Source: CAYRJD01 sp965205925 (GTDB lineage Bacteria; Actinomycetota; Acidimicrobiia; Acidimicrobiales; Poriferisodalaceae). From it: DNA of 64,000 nucleotides. Positions 42,626 to 51,468 of this stretch are shown here, in pieces. A program made the position numbers and the translations under genes. Within the stretch, counting starts at the first letter, position 1. Every line of letters starts with the position of its first letter. Location: NCBI GenBank assembly GCA_965205925.1, contig OZ242183.1, positions 1,178,001 to 1,242,000 on the forward strand. The letters run 5' to 3'. A model generated the notes under the pieces. It saw only the letters and a list, made by a program, of their open reading frames with translations. It made no database searches and was not told where the DNA came from.

Positions 42626-42701
42626 TGGTGGGCCGGGCGGGGATCGAACCCGCGACCAAGCGATTATGAGTCGCCCGCTCTGACCACTGAGCTACCGGCC
42701 C
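42626..42701 (-). tRNA. tRNA-Ile2 (CAT, lysidine type)
   Basis: On the - strand the gene runs from GGGCCGGTAGCTCAG to CCGGCCCACCA, with the CCA encoded (body 42629-42701). The anticodon is CAT in loop CTCATAA. The anticodon-arm and variable-loop sequence GGCGACTCATAATCGCTT followed by GGTCGC is the one found in E. coli tRNA-Ile2 rather than in elongator or initiator tRNA-Met. It should therefore be decoded as AUA-specific after TilS modification. It is 94 bp upstream of tRNA-Asn on the same strand. Confidence 0.88.
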
Positions 42702-42752
42702 CGTTTGCACGGTAATACCGCAACGCCAGCAAGTAACGCTTTGGTAACACTT

Positions 42753-42770
42753 GTGCTGTTTGAGCAGCAC
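42753..42770. promoter_or_regulatory. Short inverted repeat upstream of the ABC importer
   Basis: GTGCTG and CAGCAC are separated by six bases. The element ends 26 bp before the proposed -35 box of the importer, so it could be an operator or a small hairpin. No factor can be named. Confidence 0.3.
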
Positions 42771-42796
42771 TCATCGCTACTCATTGTTCAGATTTC

Positions 42797-42826
42797 TTGA
42801 CTTTGCATTCTGCCTTTGGCTATCTT
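42797..42826 (+). promoter_or_regulatory. Putative sigma70-type promoter of the ABC importer
   Basis: TTGACT (five of six matches to the -35 consensus) and TATCTT (four of six to -10) are separated by 18 bp and lie about 60 bp before the TTG start at 42886. The stretch 42425-42885 otherwise holds only the two tRNA genes on the other strand. Confidence 0.4.
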
Positions 42827-42885
42827 CTGCAAAACGTTTTGCTTTGTTGTATGAGGCAGAGCCAGTTTTTGAGGGAGAACCCAAA

Positions 42886-44832
42886 TTGACAAACGCAACA
42901 GCTGACATAGATGGGCACGACGCTCTTCGCAGCAGACGACGCGGTCGCAAACTTCTTTCACTATTGGCGGTGTTTTTTGCATTTGCATTGATCGCAGCCG
43001 CTTGTGGATCCGGTGATGACGACGATGGCTCAACCACCGACGAGGACACTAATCAAGACGGTGACTCCACCGATGGAGACACTGACGACTCCACCACAAC
43101 GGATGGCGGCTCAACTGGTGATGACGATCGCGAGTCAGGGGATCCTGTTCATGGAGGACGTCTGGTTTACGGCATAGAGGCGGATACGGCCAACCCCTGG
43201 GCGCATTATGGAGCCTCATGCGCCATCAGTTGTCGGATGATCTTTCGAACAATAACGGATCCGTTGTTCCTAGCCGATGCCGATGGAGAGTTGGTCCCAT
43301 ACCTGGTGGAACCGGGCACGGTGCAACCCAGCGAGGACTACATGACATGGACATTTGATGTGCGTGAAGGCATCAAATTCCATGACGGCACTCCGCTTGA
43401 CGGTGCAGCGGTGGCTTACAACATCAACACCTGCCGTTTTAGTCCGTTAACCGGTCCGATCTTCATCGGACAAACAGGCGCTACCGGCGAAGGTCAGACG
43501 GTCACCTTTACCTACAGCGAACCAAGCGCAACTGGCCCGACAACATTGCGAGCCGAAATTTGCGGACTGATGTTTAGCCCAGCCTGGCTAGCGACGCTGT
43601 CGAACAACCCTCTGCTTACAGATGAACAGAAAGATGCTGCAACCGGCAATCCGGCGGCACCGGTAGGGCTTGGGGCATTCGCGTTTGAGTCGTACACGCC
43701 CGGCAACGGCAACTCGTTCGTAGCAGCTCGTAACCCCGACTACTGGAGAGGACCTAATGGCATAACTGGTGAAGAGCTGCCTTACCTTGACGAGGTTGAG
43801 TTTGTGGTCGCAGTGGACATCCAAAGCCGCTCGAACGGCCTAAAGGGTGGACAGTTTGACATCATCCACACCGCAAACGCGGATGAGATCGCAAAATATC
43901 AAGACGATGATGAGTTCACACTGCTTGAGGCCAGTGCCGCTGGCGAAACCAACTACATCTTGTTGAACGTTGCACAAGGCAATAACCCCACGCTGGCGTT
44001 CGTCAGAGGCCAGGATGAGGTTGTAATGGATCCAGGTGGACTAAACGCCACAAATCCGCTGGTACACCTGAGCTGCCGACGATCTTTGGCTCTAGCACTT
44101 GACCAAGAGCGTTTTGCCGAAGAGCGGGGCGCGGGCATCGTGACACCTGCCAATGGCCCATTCGCTCCAGGCAGTATCGGTTACCTCGATGACACCGGTT
44201 ATCCAAAGTTTGATCTTGAAGCAGCGCGAGCAGAATTTGAAAACTGCAAAACTGACTCCGGGCAAAATCCCGTTACCTTCAACTTCAACGCCACTAACGA
44301 TGCGTTCAATGTGGAAAGCAACGAGCTAGTCATTGCCATGTGGAGCGAAGCATTCGGAGATGAAATCGCTGGAACGATCGCGCCGATTGAGCAAGGCCAG
44401 TACATCAATCTGGCTCTCGCAGGCGTATTCCAGGCTCAGGGCTGGCGCAACCACGGTGGTATTGACCCGGTCGAGCAGTGGTTTTGGTGGCATTCGGCCT
44501 CGGCTAGCCCAATTAACCCGGGCGTGCCAGAACTGGCTCTGAACTTTGGACGTTTCCAGGATCCACTGCTTGATGCGGCGCTCAACACGATCCGCCAAAA
44601 TCCTGATCAGGCCGCAAGAATTGCAGCAGCCGAAACGGTTAGCCGACAGTTCGGCGAAAATGTGTGGAATATCTGGACTTACTGGACGCTGTGGGGCATT
44701 GTTGCCAACCCACAACTACAAAATCTCACGAATTTGACAATCCCAGATCTGGAAGTTCCAGCTGCCCCTGTTATTGCAGGCAAGCACCACTTGACGCAGA
44801 TCTGGTGCCTGGACGGTAACTGCCAAAGTTAA
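42886..44832 (+). CDS. Peptide-type ABC transporter substrate-binding lipoprotein (SBP family 5)
   Basis: An extracytoplasmic solute-binding protein of the oligopeptide/dipeptide/nickel class. The N terminus has RRRGRKLLSLLAVFFAFALI followed by the lipobox AAAC, so it should be a lipoprotein. A very acidic Asp/Ser/Thr-rich linker of about 40 residues separates the anchor from the domain, which shows GGRLVYGIEADTANPWAHYG, the family motif YMTWTFDVREGIKFHDGTPL and ILLNVAQGNNP. TTG 42886 is chosen because GAGGGAG lies 8 bases upstream and a signal peptide follows; upstream in-frame starts run through the promoter region. It is the first gene of a five-gene importer locus and is separated from the permeases by a hairpin. 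Confidence 0.92.
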   Translation: MTNATADIDGHDALRSRRRGRKLLSLLAVFFAFALIAAACGSGDDDDGSTTDEDTNQDGDSTDGDTDDSTTTDGGSTGDDDRESGDPVHGGRLVYGIEADTANPWAHYGASCAISCRMIFRTITDPLFLADADGELVPYLVEPGTVQPSEDYMTWTFDVREGIKFHDGTPLDGAAVAYNINTCRFSPLTGPIFIGQTGATGEGQTVTFTYSEPSATGPTTLRAEICGLMFSPAWLATLSNNPLLTDEQKDAATGNPAAPVGLGAFAFESYTPGNGNSFVAARNPDYWRGPNGITGEELPYLDEVEFVVAVDIQSRSNGLKGGQFDIIHTANADEIAKYQDDDEFTLLEASAAGETNYILLNVAQGNNPTLAFVRGQDEVVMDPGGLNATNPLVHLSCRRSLALALDQERFAEERGAGIVTPANGPFAPGSIGYLDDTGYPKFDLEAARAEFENCKTDSGQNPVTFNFNATNDAFNVESNELVIAMWSEAFGDEIAGTIAPIEQGQYINLALAGVFQAQGWRNHGGIDPVEQWFWWHSASASPINPGVPELALNFGRFQDPLLDAALNTIRQNPDQAARIAAAETVSRQFGENVWNIWTYWTLWGIVANPQLQNLTNLTIPDLEVPAAPVIAGKHHLTQIWCLDGNCQS

Positions 44833-44860
44833 GTAAATCCAAACTAATCAAATCAATACT

Positions 44861-44884
44861 CGGGCTAGCCACTTGGCTAGCCCG
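44861..44884 (+). terminator. Hairpin between binding-protein and permease genes
   Basis: CGGGCTAGCC and GGCTAGCCCG form a perfect 10-bp stem with loop ACTT, followed by a moderately T-rich stretch. Located 28 bp after the binding-protein stop, it probably ends most transcripts or protects their 3' ends, letting some read-through reach the permeases. Perfect pairing is seen; the regulatory role is inferred. Confidence 0.75.
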
Positions 44885-45029
44885 ATGTTGTTTGACTTGG
44901 CATGAGATCCAATTCAGGCAAACCAATTCCGGGCTCTGACGTTCCAGCCATTGGAATACTCCAAGTCCGGCACCAGTTGCTACGGGTTTGCTGCCTTACT
45001 GGGAGTTGTTGGGGCTGAGAAGTTAAGAG

Positions 45030-46163
45030 ATGGTTCAAACAATCAGAGATAATGTCGGGCGTTTAGCCGTCGTCACCATCTTGGCGACGATTGCTTTTGC
45101 GTGGGTATGGCGGCCTCCAACCAGCTGGACTTTCGGATTGATTGCTGCGGTTGGAGTAACCGCTGCTTTACTGACCGATTTTCGCTACACCGCACAGCGT
45201 CTTATTGGTGTGATCCCGGTGCTATTGGTGGTGTCGTTTTTGGTGTTTTCCCTACTGGCAAGCCTTCCAGGCGATCCGGCAATCAACATCCTTGGCCCCG
45301 CGGCGACACCGGATGCAGTACAACAGGTCAACGAAGAACTGGGACTGGACGAGCCGTTTTTCAATCGCTATGGCAACTGGCTAGGCGACGTTGTGACTGG
45401 AGATCTCGGTACTTCAATATTGCTGCGTGAAAAAATCGCTGACGGAATCTCGCGTTCACTAACACCGACCCTCCAGCTGATGTTGTATTCACTGACGTTG
45501 GCGATTCTGGTAGCGGTACCGCTTGGTGTTTATTCGGCCTATCGCGTTGGGACGGCGTTTGATCGCGGTTCGAGCTATGTGATGTTGGGATTTCTTGCTA
45601 CACCAAACTTCGTGTTAGCGGTGTTCTTAGTGCTATTTATTGCCATTGGCGGGATAAGTATTTTTGGCACGTCTGTTGGAGTTCACTTGCTGCCAGCTGC
45701 CAGATATGTACCAATCGGCCAAGATGTCGTGTTGCATTTCAAACACATGCTGCTGCCTTCGATGGCACTAGCCATGGGTCAGGCAGCGGTGTTTATGCGA
45801 TTGCTGCGCTCAGACATGATCGCCACTCTGCGATTACCGTTCATTGACCTAGCTCGTAGCAAAGGCCTGACCGACAGGCGTGTCTTATGGCGTCACGCGC
45901 TAAGACCTTCGAGTTTCACACTTATCACCGTTGTTGGTCTGCTAGTTGGCGCCTTGATAGGTGGGGCACTCATTATTGAGTTCATTTTTTCTATTCCTGG
46001 TGTTGGCTCTTACGTTTTCTTAGGTGTGACGCAGCGCGACTTCATTGCGGTGCAAGGAGGTGTGCTAGTTATTTCCACGTTGTTTATTTCCGTGCTCACT
46101 CTGACCGATTTCATGTATCTGGCGCTTGACCCACGGCTGAGGTCGGGAACTTCTAATGTCTGA
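45030..46163 (+). CDS. ABC transporter permease, DppB/OppB type
   Basis: A binding-protein-dependent transport inner-membrane component (377 residues). After RLIGVIPVLLVVSFLVFSLL, with the LPGDPA motif typical of this class, come TPTLQLMLYSLTLAILVAVP and the cytoplasmic EAA-like loop LARSKGLTDRRVLWRHALRP, the coupling site for the ATPase. Compared with the usual family length near 310-330 it has an N-terminal extension of about 55 residues with two further hydrophobic segments (VVTILATIAFAWVW and TFGLIAAVGVTAALLTDF). The C terminus overlaps the start of the second permease by 8 bp. Confidence 0.92.
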   Translation: MVQTIRDNVGRLAVVTILATIAFAWVWRPPTSWTFGLIAAVGVTAALLTDFRYTAQRLIGVIPVLLVVSFLVFSLLASLPGDPAINILGPAATPDAVQQVNEELGLDEPFFNRYGNWLGDVVTGDLGTSILLREKIADGISRSLTPTLQLMLYSLTLAILVAVPLGVYSAYRVGTAFDRGSSYVMLGFLATPNFVLAVFLVLFIAIGGISIFGTSVGVHLLPAARYVPIGQDVVLHFKHMLLPSMALAMGQAAVFMRLLRSDMIATLRLPFIDLARSKGLTDRRVLWRHALRPSSFTLITVVGLLVGALIGGALIIEFIFSIPGVGSYVFLGVTQRDFIAVQGGVLVISTLFISVLTLTDFMYLALDPRLRSGTSNV

Positions 46164-47037
46164 CGTAGCAATCGCCACTCCGGAAGGGTCGAGCAGTGCG
46201 GGGCTAGTTCGTCAGAGCTTCGGCGTGATGTTTTGGCTGGCGGTTGGGTTCTTGGGTCTGCTGGGCTTTGCCGCGATTTTTGCGGACCTATTACCTCTGA
46301 AGGATCCGACGGAGGTCTTTAGAGGAGTTTCCAAAGACGCGCCAAGTTTGACGCACTGGTTCGGTGTGGACGGTGTCGGTAGGGACATTTTCAGTCGCGT
46401 CATCTATGGCGCACAGGTCAGCCTGATTATCTCAGCGGTGGGAACGGTTGCAGCGGTAGCACTTGGCGGGTCGATTGGTTTAGTGGCTGGTTACTTCAAA
46501 GGTCGCGTGGATCGGCTGGTTACCACAGGCTTGAATGGCACGTTGGTGGTGCCGCCGGTGATCTTGTTCTTAGCGCTGGTTCTGTTTCTAGACCCGTCAG
46601 CAAAAAGACGTGTATTCATTTTGATCTTTACGTTTGTTTTGTTGTCAATAGCTCCGATTGCACGCGTGGTGAGAGCTGCCACGTTGTCATGGGCTGACCG
46701 TGAATTTGTGTTGGCAGCAAGAACCATAGGTGCGCGCGACGGTCGTATTTTGTCGCGCGAGGTTTTGCCGAATGTCGCCCCGCCGCTCATCAGTTATGCG
46801 TTGATCATCATGGCTGGATTGATTGTGCTGGAAGGCTCGGTGGCATTTCTGGGTTTGAGCGTGCCCCCGCCAACGCCGACCTGGGGCGACATGATCAACA
46901 AGGGTCGCACCAACTTGGATATAGCCGCACACATCTCACTAATGCCGGCGATAGTGATGTTTGTAACGATTTTGGCGCTCAATTTTGTTGGCGACAAATT
47001 GCAAGAGCATTTTGATACACGGTCGTCTGTGTTGTGA
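46156..47037 (+). CDS. ABC transporter permease, DppC/OppC type
   Basis: The second membrane subunit (293 residues, normal length). It starts with a single helix (VMFWLAVGFLGLLGFAAIFA), then shows HWFGVDGVGRDIFSRVIYGA, the OppC/DppC hallmark, and an EAA-like loop REFVLAARTIGARDGRIL. The final helices include MAGLIVLEGSVAFLGLSVPP. It would pair with the upstream permease to form the channel. The stop is followed by 53 bp before the ATPase gene; no terminator is visible in that gap. Confidence 0.93.
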   Translation: MSDVAIATPEGSSSAGLVRQSFGVMFWLAVGFLGLLGFAAIFADLLPLKDPTEVFRGVSKDAPSLTHWFGVDGVGRDIFSRVIYGAQVSLIISAVGTVAAVALGGSIGLVAGYFKGRVDRLVTTGLNGTLVVPPVILFLALVLFLDPSAKRRVFILIFTFVLLSIAPIARVVRAATLSWADREFVLAARTIGARDGRILSREVLPNVAPPLISYALIIMAGLIVLEGSVAFLGLSVPPPTPTWGDMINKGRTNLDIAAHISLMPAIVMFVTILALNFVGDKLQEHFDTRSSVL

Positions 47038-47090
47038 GTGTTAGGAAATGTGCCGTGGTGAGGCCGTGTTAAACAAAGAAATCGCTTGTT

Positions 47091-48911
47091 ATGGCTGGTA
47101 GTGGCAAGGCACATCTGCGCGGGGGTAATGCCGCTGGGACTATCGAAGGCAGCACCGAAATTCCACTGTTGACAGCGGAAGATCTGGTCGTTTCATATGG
47201 TGTCGCAGGCGGCCGCACATTGACAGCGGTAAGTGGCGTGTCGTTTGACGTAATGGAAGGGGAGACGCTCGGCCTGGTGGGAGAATCTGGCTGCGGTAAG
47301 AGCTCAGCAGCACGAGCAGTGCTGCAGTTGCCATCACCCACAACAGGCTCGGTTCGCATGAACCTCGATGATGAGGTGATCAGCAATAACCACGATGGTG
47401 AACAGCACAACCAGTACGAGGGACAGACCGAGCTAACTGCTCTAGACCCTGAGCAGATGCGGCGAGTACGCCCCAAGTTGCAGATGATTCACCAAGACCC
47501 GATCTCCTCGCTGAACCCTCGCCGCACGGTGCGTGACATCGTGGCCGAACCGTTGATGGTGTGGTGGGATGAGGAAGAAGGCCGCTGCGCTACCTCTCTC
47601 TGGTTAGAGAGGTTCGGGAAGCTCTTTGCGCGCACTGCCACCAAGATCACACGCCCGTTGCACTACTTGATGGTTCCAGCGTGGTTAGCGCTGATACTTT
47701 GGGTAACTAGCGAAGCGGTTGAAGAACGTGCATGGGAGAACGCACTCAGTTGGACGCAAACGCCTGCACAGATAATCGGCTTTCCGATTTTGGCGTTGTT
47801 TTTGGCCGCAGCTGCCACTTTGCTGGTGCTTGCCGTCGGCTGGTTGTTATTAGCAGTGATGACGCCGTTTGGCTTGATTTCGCGTCATTTTGGGGACGTA
47901 AACGCGCTCACCGGATTGCTTGCATTAGCTGCTGCTTGCGGCGCTTCAGGATTTTTGTTGTGGCGCACTTCCAACAGTTTCGGCGGTTGGGCAAAATGGC
48001 TCAACACCGGAGCTCTTGCGCTGCTCACGGCTTTGCTAGTTGGCTGGCTGGTTGTTTCCCTATTCCGACCGTCTAACGCAGGTGCGGCCGGTGTAGCAGC
48101 GGCTCTAGCGGCATTAGTACTACTGGAGATCTTCTATGTAGTGGGACTGGATGACAACATCAAGCTGGCGGTACTGATTGCTTCAGTGATTGTTGACGGC
48201 TTATTGGTGACCGCGGTTCGCCGCACTTATCTGAAAGAGCGACAGGCTTCACGCGACCGGGCAGAACCGTTTGTGCGGAGTGCATTAGAGACCGTAGGCA
48301 TCAATCCTGACACTTCGCTTGATCGCAAACCTCATTCGATTTCTGGTGGACAAGCGCAACGTGTTTCTATTGCGCGTGCTTTGGTGCTGGAGCCGAAGCT
48401 GATTGTTTGCGACGAACCGGTTTCTGCTCTTGATGTCTCGGTTCAGGCGCAGATACTGAATCTGCTAGAAGACATGAAGCAACGGCTGGGGTTGACGCTG
48501 GTGTTTATCGCTCACGATCTAGCTGTCGTGAAGAACGTCAGTGATCGAGTCGTAGTGATGTATCTCGGAAAGCTGTGTGAAGTGGCTCCACCGGACGAAA
48601 TGTTTGATGACCCTGCGCATCCGTATACGGAGTTGTTGATTAGCGCGATTCCGCACCCAGATCCAAATGTGGAGCCTGCGCTGTTGGATCACGGAGAGGT
48701 GGGAGAGATGCCTTCGGTTTTGGAACCTCCGCAAGGCTGTCGGTTCCACACTCGTTGTCCATATGCGCTGCCCGTTTGCAAAACCGATGAGCCGGAGATG
48801 CGTGAGATCTCACCCAATCGTTTTGTGGCATGCCACGCGCCTTTGATAAACAACTTGACAAGCAAAGAGAGCTCAACAGTGCTCAACGCTGAATCGGCTG
48901 CTGCTATATGA
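47091..48911 (+). CDS. Oligopeptide-type ABC ATPase with an embedded multi-helix membrane domain
   Basis: A 606-residue ATPase where the family norm is about 330. The standard parts are all present: Walker A GESGCGKSSAARAVL (about residue 64), Q-loop QMIHQDPISSLNPRRTVRDI (about 131), signature ISGGQAQRVSIARAL (about 417), Walker B LIVCDEPVSALD, switch His FIAHDLAVV, and the Cys-containing oligopeptide C-terminal domain (GCRFHTRCPYALPVC). Between the Q-loop and the signature, about residues 155-385, lies an insertion with roughly six hydrophobic helices, for example MVPAWLALILWVTSEAVE, LALFLAAAATLLVLAVGWLL, ALALLTALLVGWLVVSLF and LAVLIASVIVDGLLVTAV. The frame is unbroken. It follows the permeases and overlaps the second ATPase by 4 bp. 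Confidence 0.88.
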   Translation: MAGSGKAHLRGGNAAGTIEGSTEIPLLTAEDLVVSYGVAGGRTLTAVSGVSFDVMEGETLGLVGESGCGKSSAARAVLQLPSPTTGSVRMNLDDEVISNNHDGEQHNQYEGQTELTALDPEQMRRVRPKLQMIHQDPISSLNPRRTVRDIVAEPLMVWWDEEEGRCATSLWLERFGKLFARTATKITRPLHYLMVPAWLALILWVTSEAVEERAWENALSWTQTPAQIIGFPILALFLAAAATLLVLAVGWLLLAVMTPFGLISRHFGDVNALTGLLALAAACGASGFLLWRTSNSFGGWAKWLNTGALALLTALLVGWLVVSLFRPSNAGAAGVAAALAALVLLEIFYVVGLDDNIKLAVLIASVIVDGLLVTAVRRTYLKERQASRDRAEPFVRSALETVGINPDTSLDRKPHSISGGQAQRVSIARALVLEPKLIVCDEPVSALDVSVQAQILNLLEDMKQRLGLTLVFIAHDLAVVKNVSDRVVVMYLGKLCEVAPPDEMFDDPAHPYTELLISAIPHPDPNVEPALLDHGEVGEMPSVLEPPQGCRFHTRCPYALPVCKTDEPEMREISPNRFVACHAPLINNLTSKESSTVLNAESAAAI

Positions 48912-50074
48912 GTGATTCCAACATCTCAGGCGCGGCTTTCGATGGCATTGACCTTAACGCTGAAGTGCTGCCAGACATTGGGTACGTCGACGCAGGACCG
49001 GGCAGTACGGGGTTTTACGACTACCCGTTGCTCACCGCAAAGCACCTACATACCGAGTTTTCTACTCCTGCGGGGCGGCTAGTAGCGGTTGACGATTCAT
49101 CTTTCAAGGTGGACCGTGGGAAAACGTTAGGAGTGGTGGGAGAATCTGGTTCGGGTAAGAGCGTCACATTTCGTTCGGTGATGGGCCTGCTTCCAAAAAC
49201 CGACACTCTCTGCACTGGATCGGTTGAGTTCAACGGCGTTGACATGACCGCTTTGAACCGCAAAGAGCTGCGTGACATGTGGGGCCCGGAATTGTCCATG
49301 GTGTTTCAAGACCCACTTGGCTCGCTTAATCCGGTGATGAAAATCGGGAAGCAAGTCGGTGAGGGTTTACGCGTGCACGAAGGGCTTTCGCGTCGTGCGG
49401 CTCGCGCAAAGTCGCTTGAACTACTGGAGAGCGTCGGCATTGCTGAGCCAAATCGACGCATTGACGAGTGCCCACATCAGCTATCCGGTGGTATGCGTCA
49501 GCGTGTGGTGATCGCCATTGCTTTGGCTTGTAACCCAAAACTGCTTATAGCGGACGAGCCAACCACTGCCTTAGATGTCACCGTTCAAGCGCAGATCTTG
49601 GATCTGTTACTTGAACACAAAGGTCAGCGCGATATGGCGCTGGTGTTGATTACCCACGACCTCGGTGTGATCGCAGGACGAGCCGACGAGATCATGGTGA
49701 TGTATGCAGGGCAAATCGTTGAACAGGCTCCGACATATGTGCTGTTTAGCCAGATGGCGATGCCTTACACCGAAGCTTTATTGACAGCTATTCCGACTTC
49801 TAAGCACCCCAGTCATAAACGTTTGAATGCCATAGGAGGTCGCCCACCCAACATGGTGAATCCTCCGACTGGTTGCCGTTTTGCCCCTAGATGTAAATAT
49901 GCCCAACCGAAATGCACAGAATCCGTGCCACCTTTGCGTGAGGGAGCGACACCTGGCCATCGTTATCGCTGCTTTTACCCGGTCGGCTCGCCCGAGGGAA
50001 AAGAGGGGCTGGCCCGCAATATTGCCGAAGGGCGTGTCAGCGAAACCGGAGTGGTTTTAAGAGCGTTGCAGTAA
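48908..50074 (+). CDS. Oligopeptide-type ABC ATPase, OppD/DppD class
   Basis: The second nucleotide-binding subunit of the importer (388 residues). Walker A is GESGSGKSVTFRSVMGLL, the Q-loop SMVFQDPLGSLNPVMKIGKQ, the signature LSGGMRQRVVIAIAL, and Walker B LLIADEPTTALD; the switch His is in LITHDLGVIAGRA. The C-terminal extension has TGCRFAPRCKYAQPKC. This subunit has the normal domain plan, in contrast to its neighbour with the embedded helices. About 40 extra residues precede the domain. The start ATG overlaps the previous stop (ATGA). Confidence 0.94.
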   Translation: MSDSNISGAAFDGIDLNAEVLPDIGYVDAGPGSTGFYDYPLLTAKHLHTEFSTPAGRLVAVDDSSFKVDRGKTLGVVGESGSGKSVTFRSVMGLLPKTDTLCTGSVEFNGVDMTALNRKELRDMWGPELSMVFQDPLGSLNPVMKIGKQVGEGLRVHEGLSRRAARAKSLELLESVGIAEPNRRIDECPHQLSGGMRQRVVIAIALACNPKLLIADEPTTALDVTVQAQILDLLLEHKGQRDMALVLITHDLGVIAGRADEIMVMYAGQIVEQAPTYVLFSQMAMPYTEALLTAIPTSKHPSHKRLNAIGGRPPNMVNPPTGCRFAPRCKYAQPKCTESVPPLREGATPGHRYRCFYPVGSPEGKEGLARNIAEGRVSETGVVLRALQ

Positions 50075-50088
50075 CGACTGGTGCGTCC

Positions 50089-50652
50089 TCAGGTGGCTGA
50101 CAACCAGGCCGTTGATTGCACGAGTAGGTGCGTAGCGATTTTTTGACACTGTTCAAACACTTCGCACATACCATCATCGCCATCAAGTATTTTGCGCAGC
50201 GATAGCTCTGTCTGAGCGACAAGGTTTAGGTGCCGCTGTGCTGCATCGGTAACCGACGGCATTGAATCGATAGCCGATACCGAGATGGGCAGCTCGGTGC
50301 CTCCAAACGGCGCCAGTTCGGCTGCTAATTGGAGCATGTCTGGCGGGTTATCGAGCGGCGGCAGGCTAAAAGAGAACTCCAACGGTATCCAAAACTCATC
50401 TGGCGGCAGTTCACCATCTGGTGACGCCATTATCGCATCGTCGAGTGCAAGCATCGTGCGGGGTTCTGCGGTAATGATCAGATGTATGTCAAGCGGCCCT
50501 CCGCAAGAGCCATCTGGATGTAAGTCGATTTCCCAGCTTTGACGCATGCTGTAGGTCTCGATGTAGTGGCGTTCATCGTGTAGATGGAAGCCATGCTCGC
50601 GGGAATGGTCTTTGAGGTTTGCTACATACCCTGCTAGATCAATGACGGCCAT
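50089..50652 (-). CDS. Uncharacterised protein
   Basis: A 187-residue cytoplasmic protein that I do not recognise. It begins MAVIDLAGYVANLKDHSREH and carries YSMRQSWEIDLHPDGSCGGP followed by LDIHLIITAEPRTMLALDD; the middle is rich in Pro, Asp and Leu and the C-terminal part is helical (QRHLNLVAQTELSLRKILDG). No signal peptide or membrane segment is seen. Coding is supported by its length and by the clean divergent layout with the phosphatase gene 18 bp away. It runs convergently to the importer operon with 14 bp between stops. Confidence 0.65.
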   Translation of the reverse strand: MAVIDLAGYVANLKDHSREHGFHLHDERHYIETYSMRQSWEIDLHPDGSCGGPLDIHLIITAEPRTMLALDDAIMASPDGELPPDEFWIPLEFSFSLPPLDNPPDMLQLAAELAPFGGTELPISVSAIDSMPSVTDAAQRHLNLVAQTELSLRKILDGDDGMCEVFEQCQKIATHLLVQSTAWLSAT

Positions 50653-50670
50653 CTATGTCATAGCGTAATC

Positions 50671-51468
50671 ATGGTGACCACTCAAGTAATCGCCGGTAAG
50701 ACAGGTGATGAGTGGCTTGTGCTACTGAACGAGGTTGCCACCGCTATCAGGGAATCATTGGTCGGCATTACCGACTGGCGTAAGCCAGGAAGCCGCCCAT
50801 CGCAGTATGCGTTTGATCTGGTTGCAGATGCCGCAGCTTTAGAGGTACTACGAGCAGTCAACGTGGCAGTTATTAGCGAAGAGTCTGGCCTCAGCGAAGA
50901 ATTTGATTTGACGAGTGGTGCTAACCCAGGTATGACCAGTGAGCCGGTTGTCATAGTTGATCCGGTTGATGGCTCGACAAACGCTTCTCGCGGGGTGCCG
51001 TATTTTTCGACGAGCTTGTGCGTGATGGCAGATTCTGCATTCCAGGTTGGGCTGGTGATGGATCTGTCGGCGGGAACGCAATGGTCGGCGATTGCAGGTG
51101 AGGGAGCCAGATGTGATGGGGTAGAACTTGATCGCTCTGGGAAATCCGTTGAGCTAAATACCGCTTTAGTGGTTTGCAATGGAGCATTGCCCAAAGAAGT
51201 CAAATGTGGCCAGACACGCACCTTGGGATCTGCTGCGTTGGATCTGTGTGGTGTGGCTTCGGGCAGGTTTGATGCCTTCATTGACCCCCTGCGAGCACTG
51301 CATGTATGGGATTACGCAGCGGGTGTGTTGCTTTGCCAGGAGGCAAGAATGCCTGTGTCTGAACTGGACGGCGAGACGCTAGCTCAGGTTGATACCGAGA
51401 GCACTCTTGGCCCCATTGCGGCGGTTGATCCAAAGCTCCTCACTGAACTAGCGCAAGCACTTGTCTAG
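50671..51468 (+). CDS. Inositol monophosphatase-family phosphatase
   Basis: A 265-residue Mg2+-dependent phosphatase of the IMPase/SuhB/CysQ superfamily. The metal site is visible: VISEESGLSE (Glu), VIVDPVDGSTNASRGVPYFS (Asp-Pro-x-Asp-Gly-Ser/Thr-x-Asn), and the second Asp in LRALHVWDYAAGVLLCQEA. The substrate could be inositol phosphate, histidinol phosphate or phosphoadenosine phosphate; sequence alone does not decide. GSAALDLCGVASGRFDAFID also fits the family. Its TAG stop sits in the loop of a strong 12-bp hairpin (51452-51481). Confidence 0.9.
   Translation: MVTTQVIAGKTGDEWLVLLNEVATAIRESLVGITDWRKPGSRPSQYAFDLVADAAALEVLRAVNVAVISEESGLSEEFDLTSGANPGMTSEPVVIVDPVDGSTNASRGVPYFSTSLCVMADSAFQVGLVMDLSAGTQWSAIAGEGARCDGVELDRSGKSVELNTALVVCNGALPKEVKCGQTRTLGSAALDLCGVASGRFDAFIDPLRALHVWDYAAGVLLCQEARMPVSELDGETLAQVDTESTLGPIAAVDPKLLTELAQALV

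Noticed and set aside
42626..42701. Elongator or initiator tRNA-Met
   Set aside because: The CAT anticodon alone suggests Met, but the anticodon arm and variable loop match tRNA-Ile2, and initiator features (unpaired first acceptor base, GGG/CCC anticodon stem) are missing.
43010..43145. Tandem repeat tract in the binding-protein gene
   Set aside because: The Asp/Ser/Thr-rich linker is low-complexity but shows no regular repeat unit at the DNA level; such linkers are normal after lipoprotein anchors.
47600..48250. A separate membrane protein gene interrupting the ATPase gene
   Set aside because: The frame is continuous and the flanking ATPase motifs are in the same frame, so there is a single product rather than an insertion of a complete gene.
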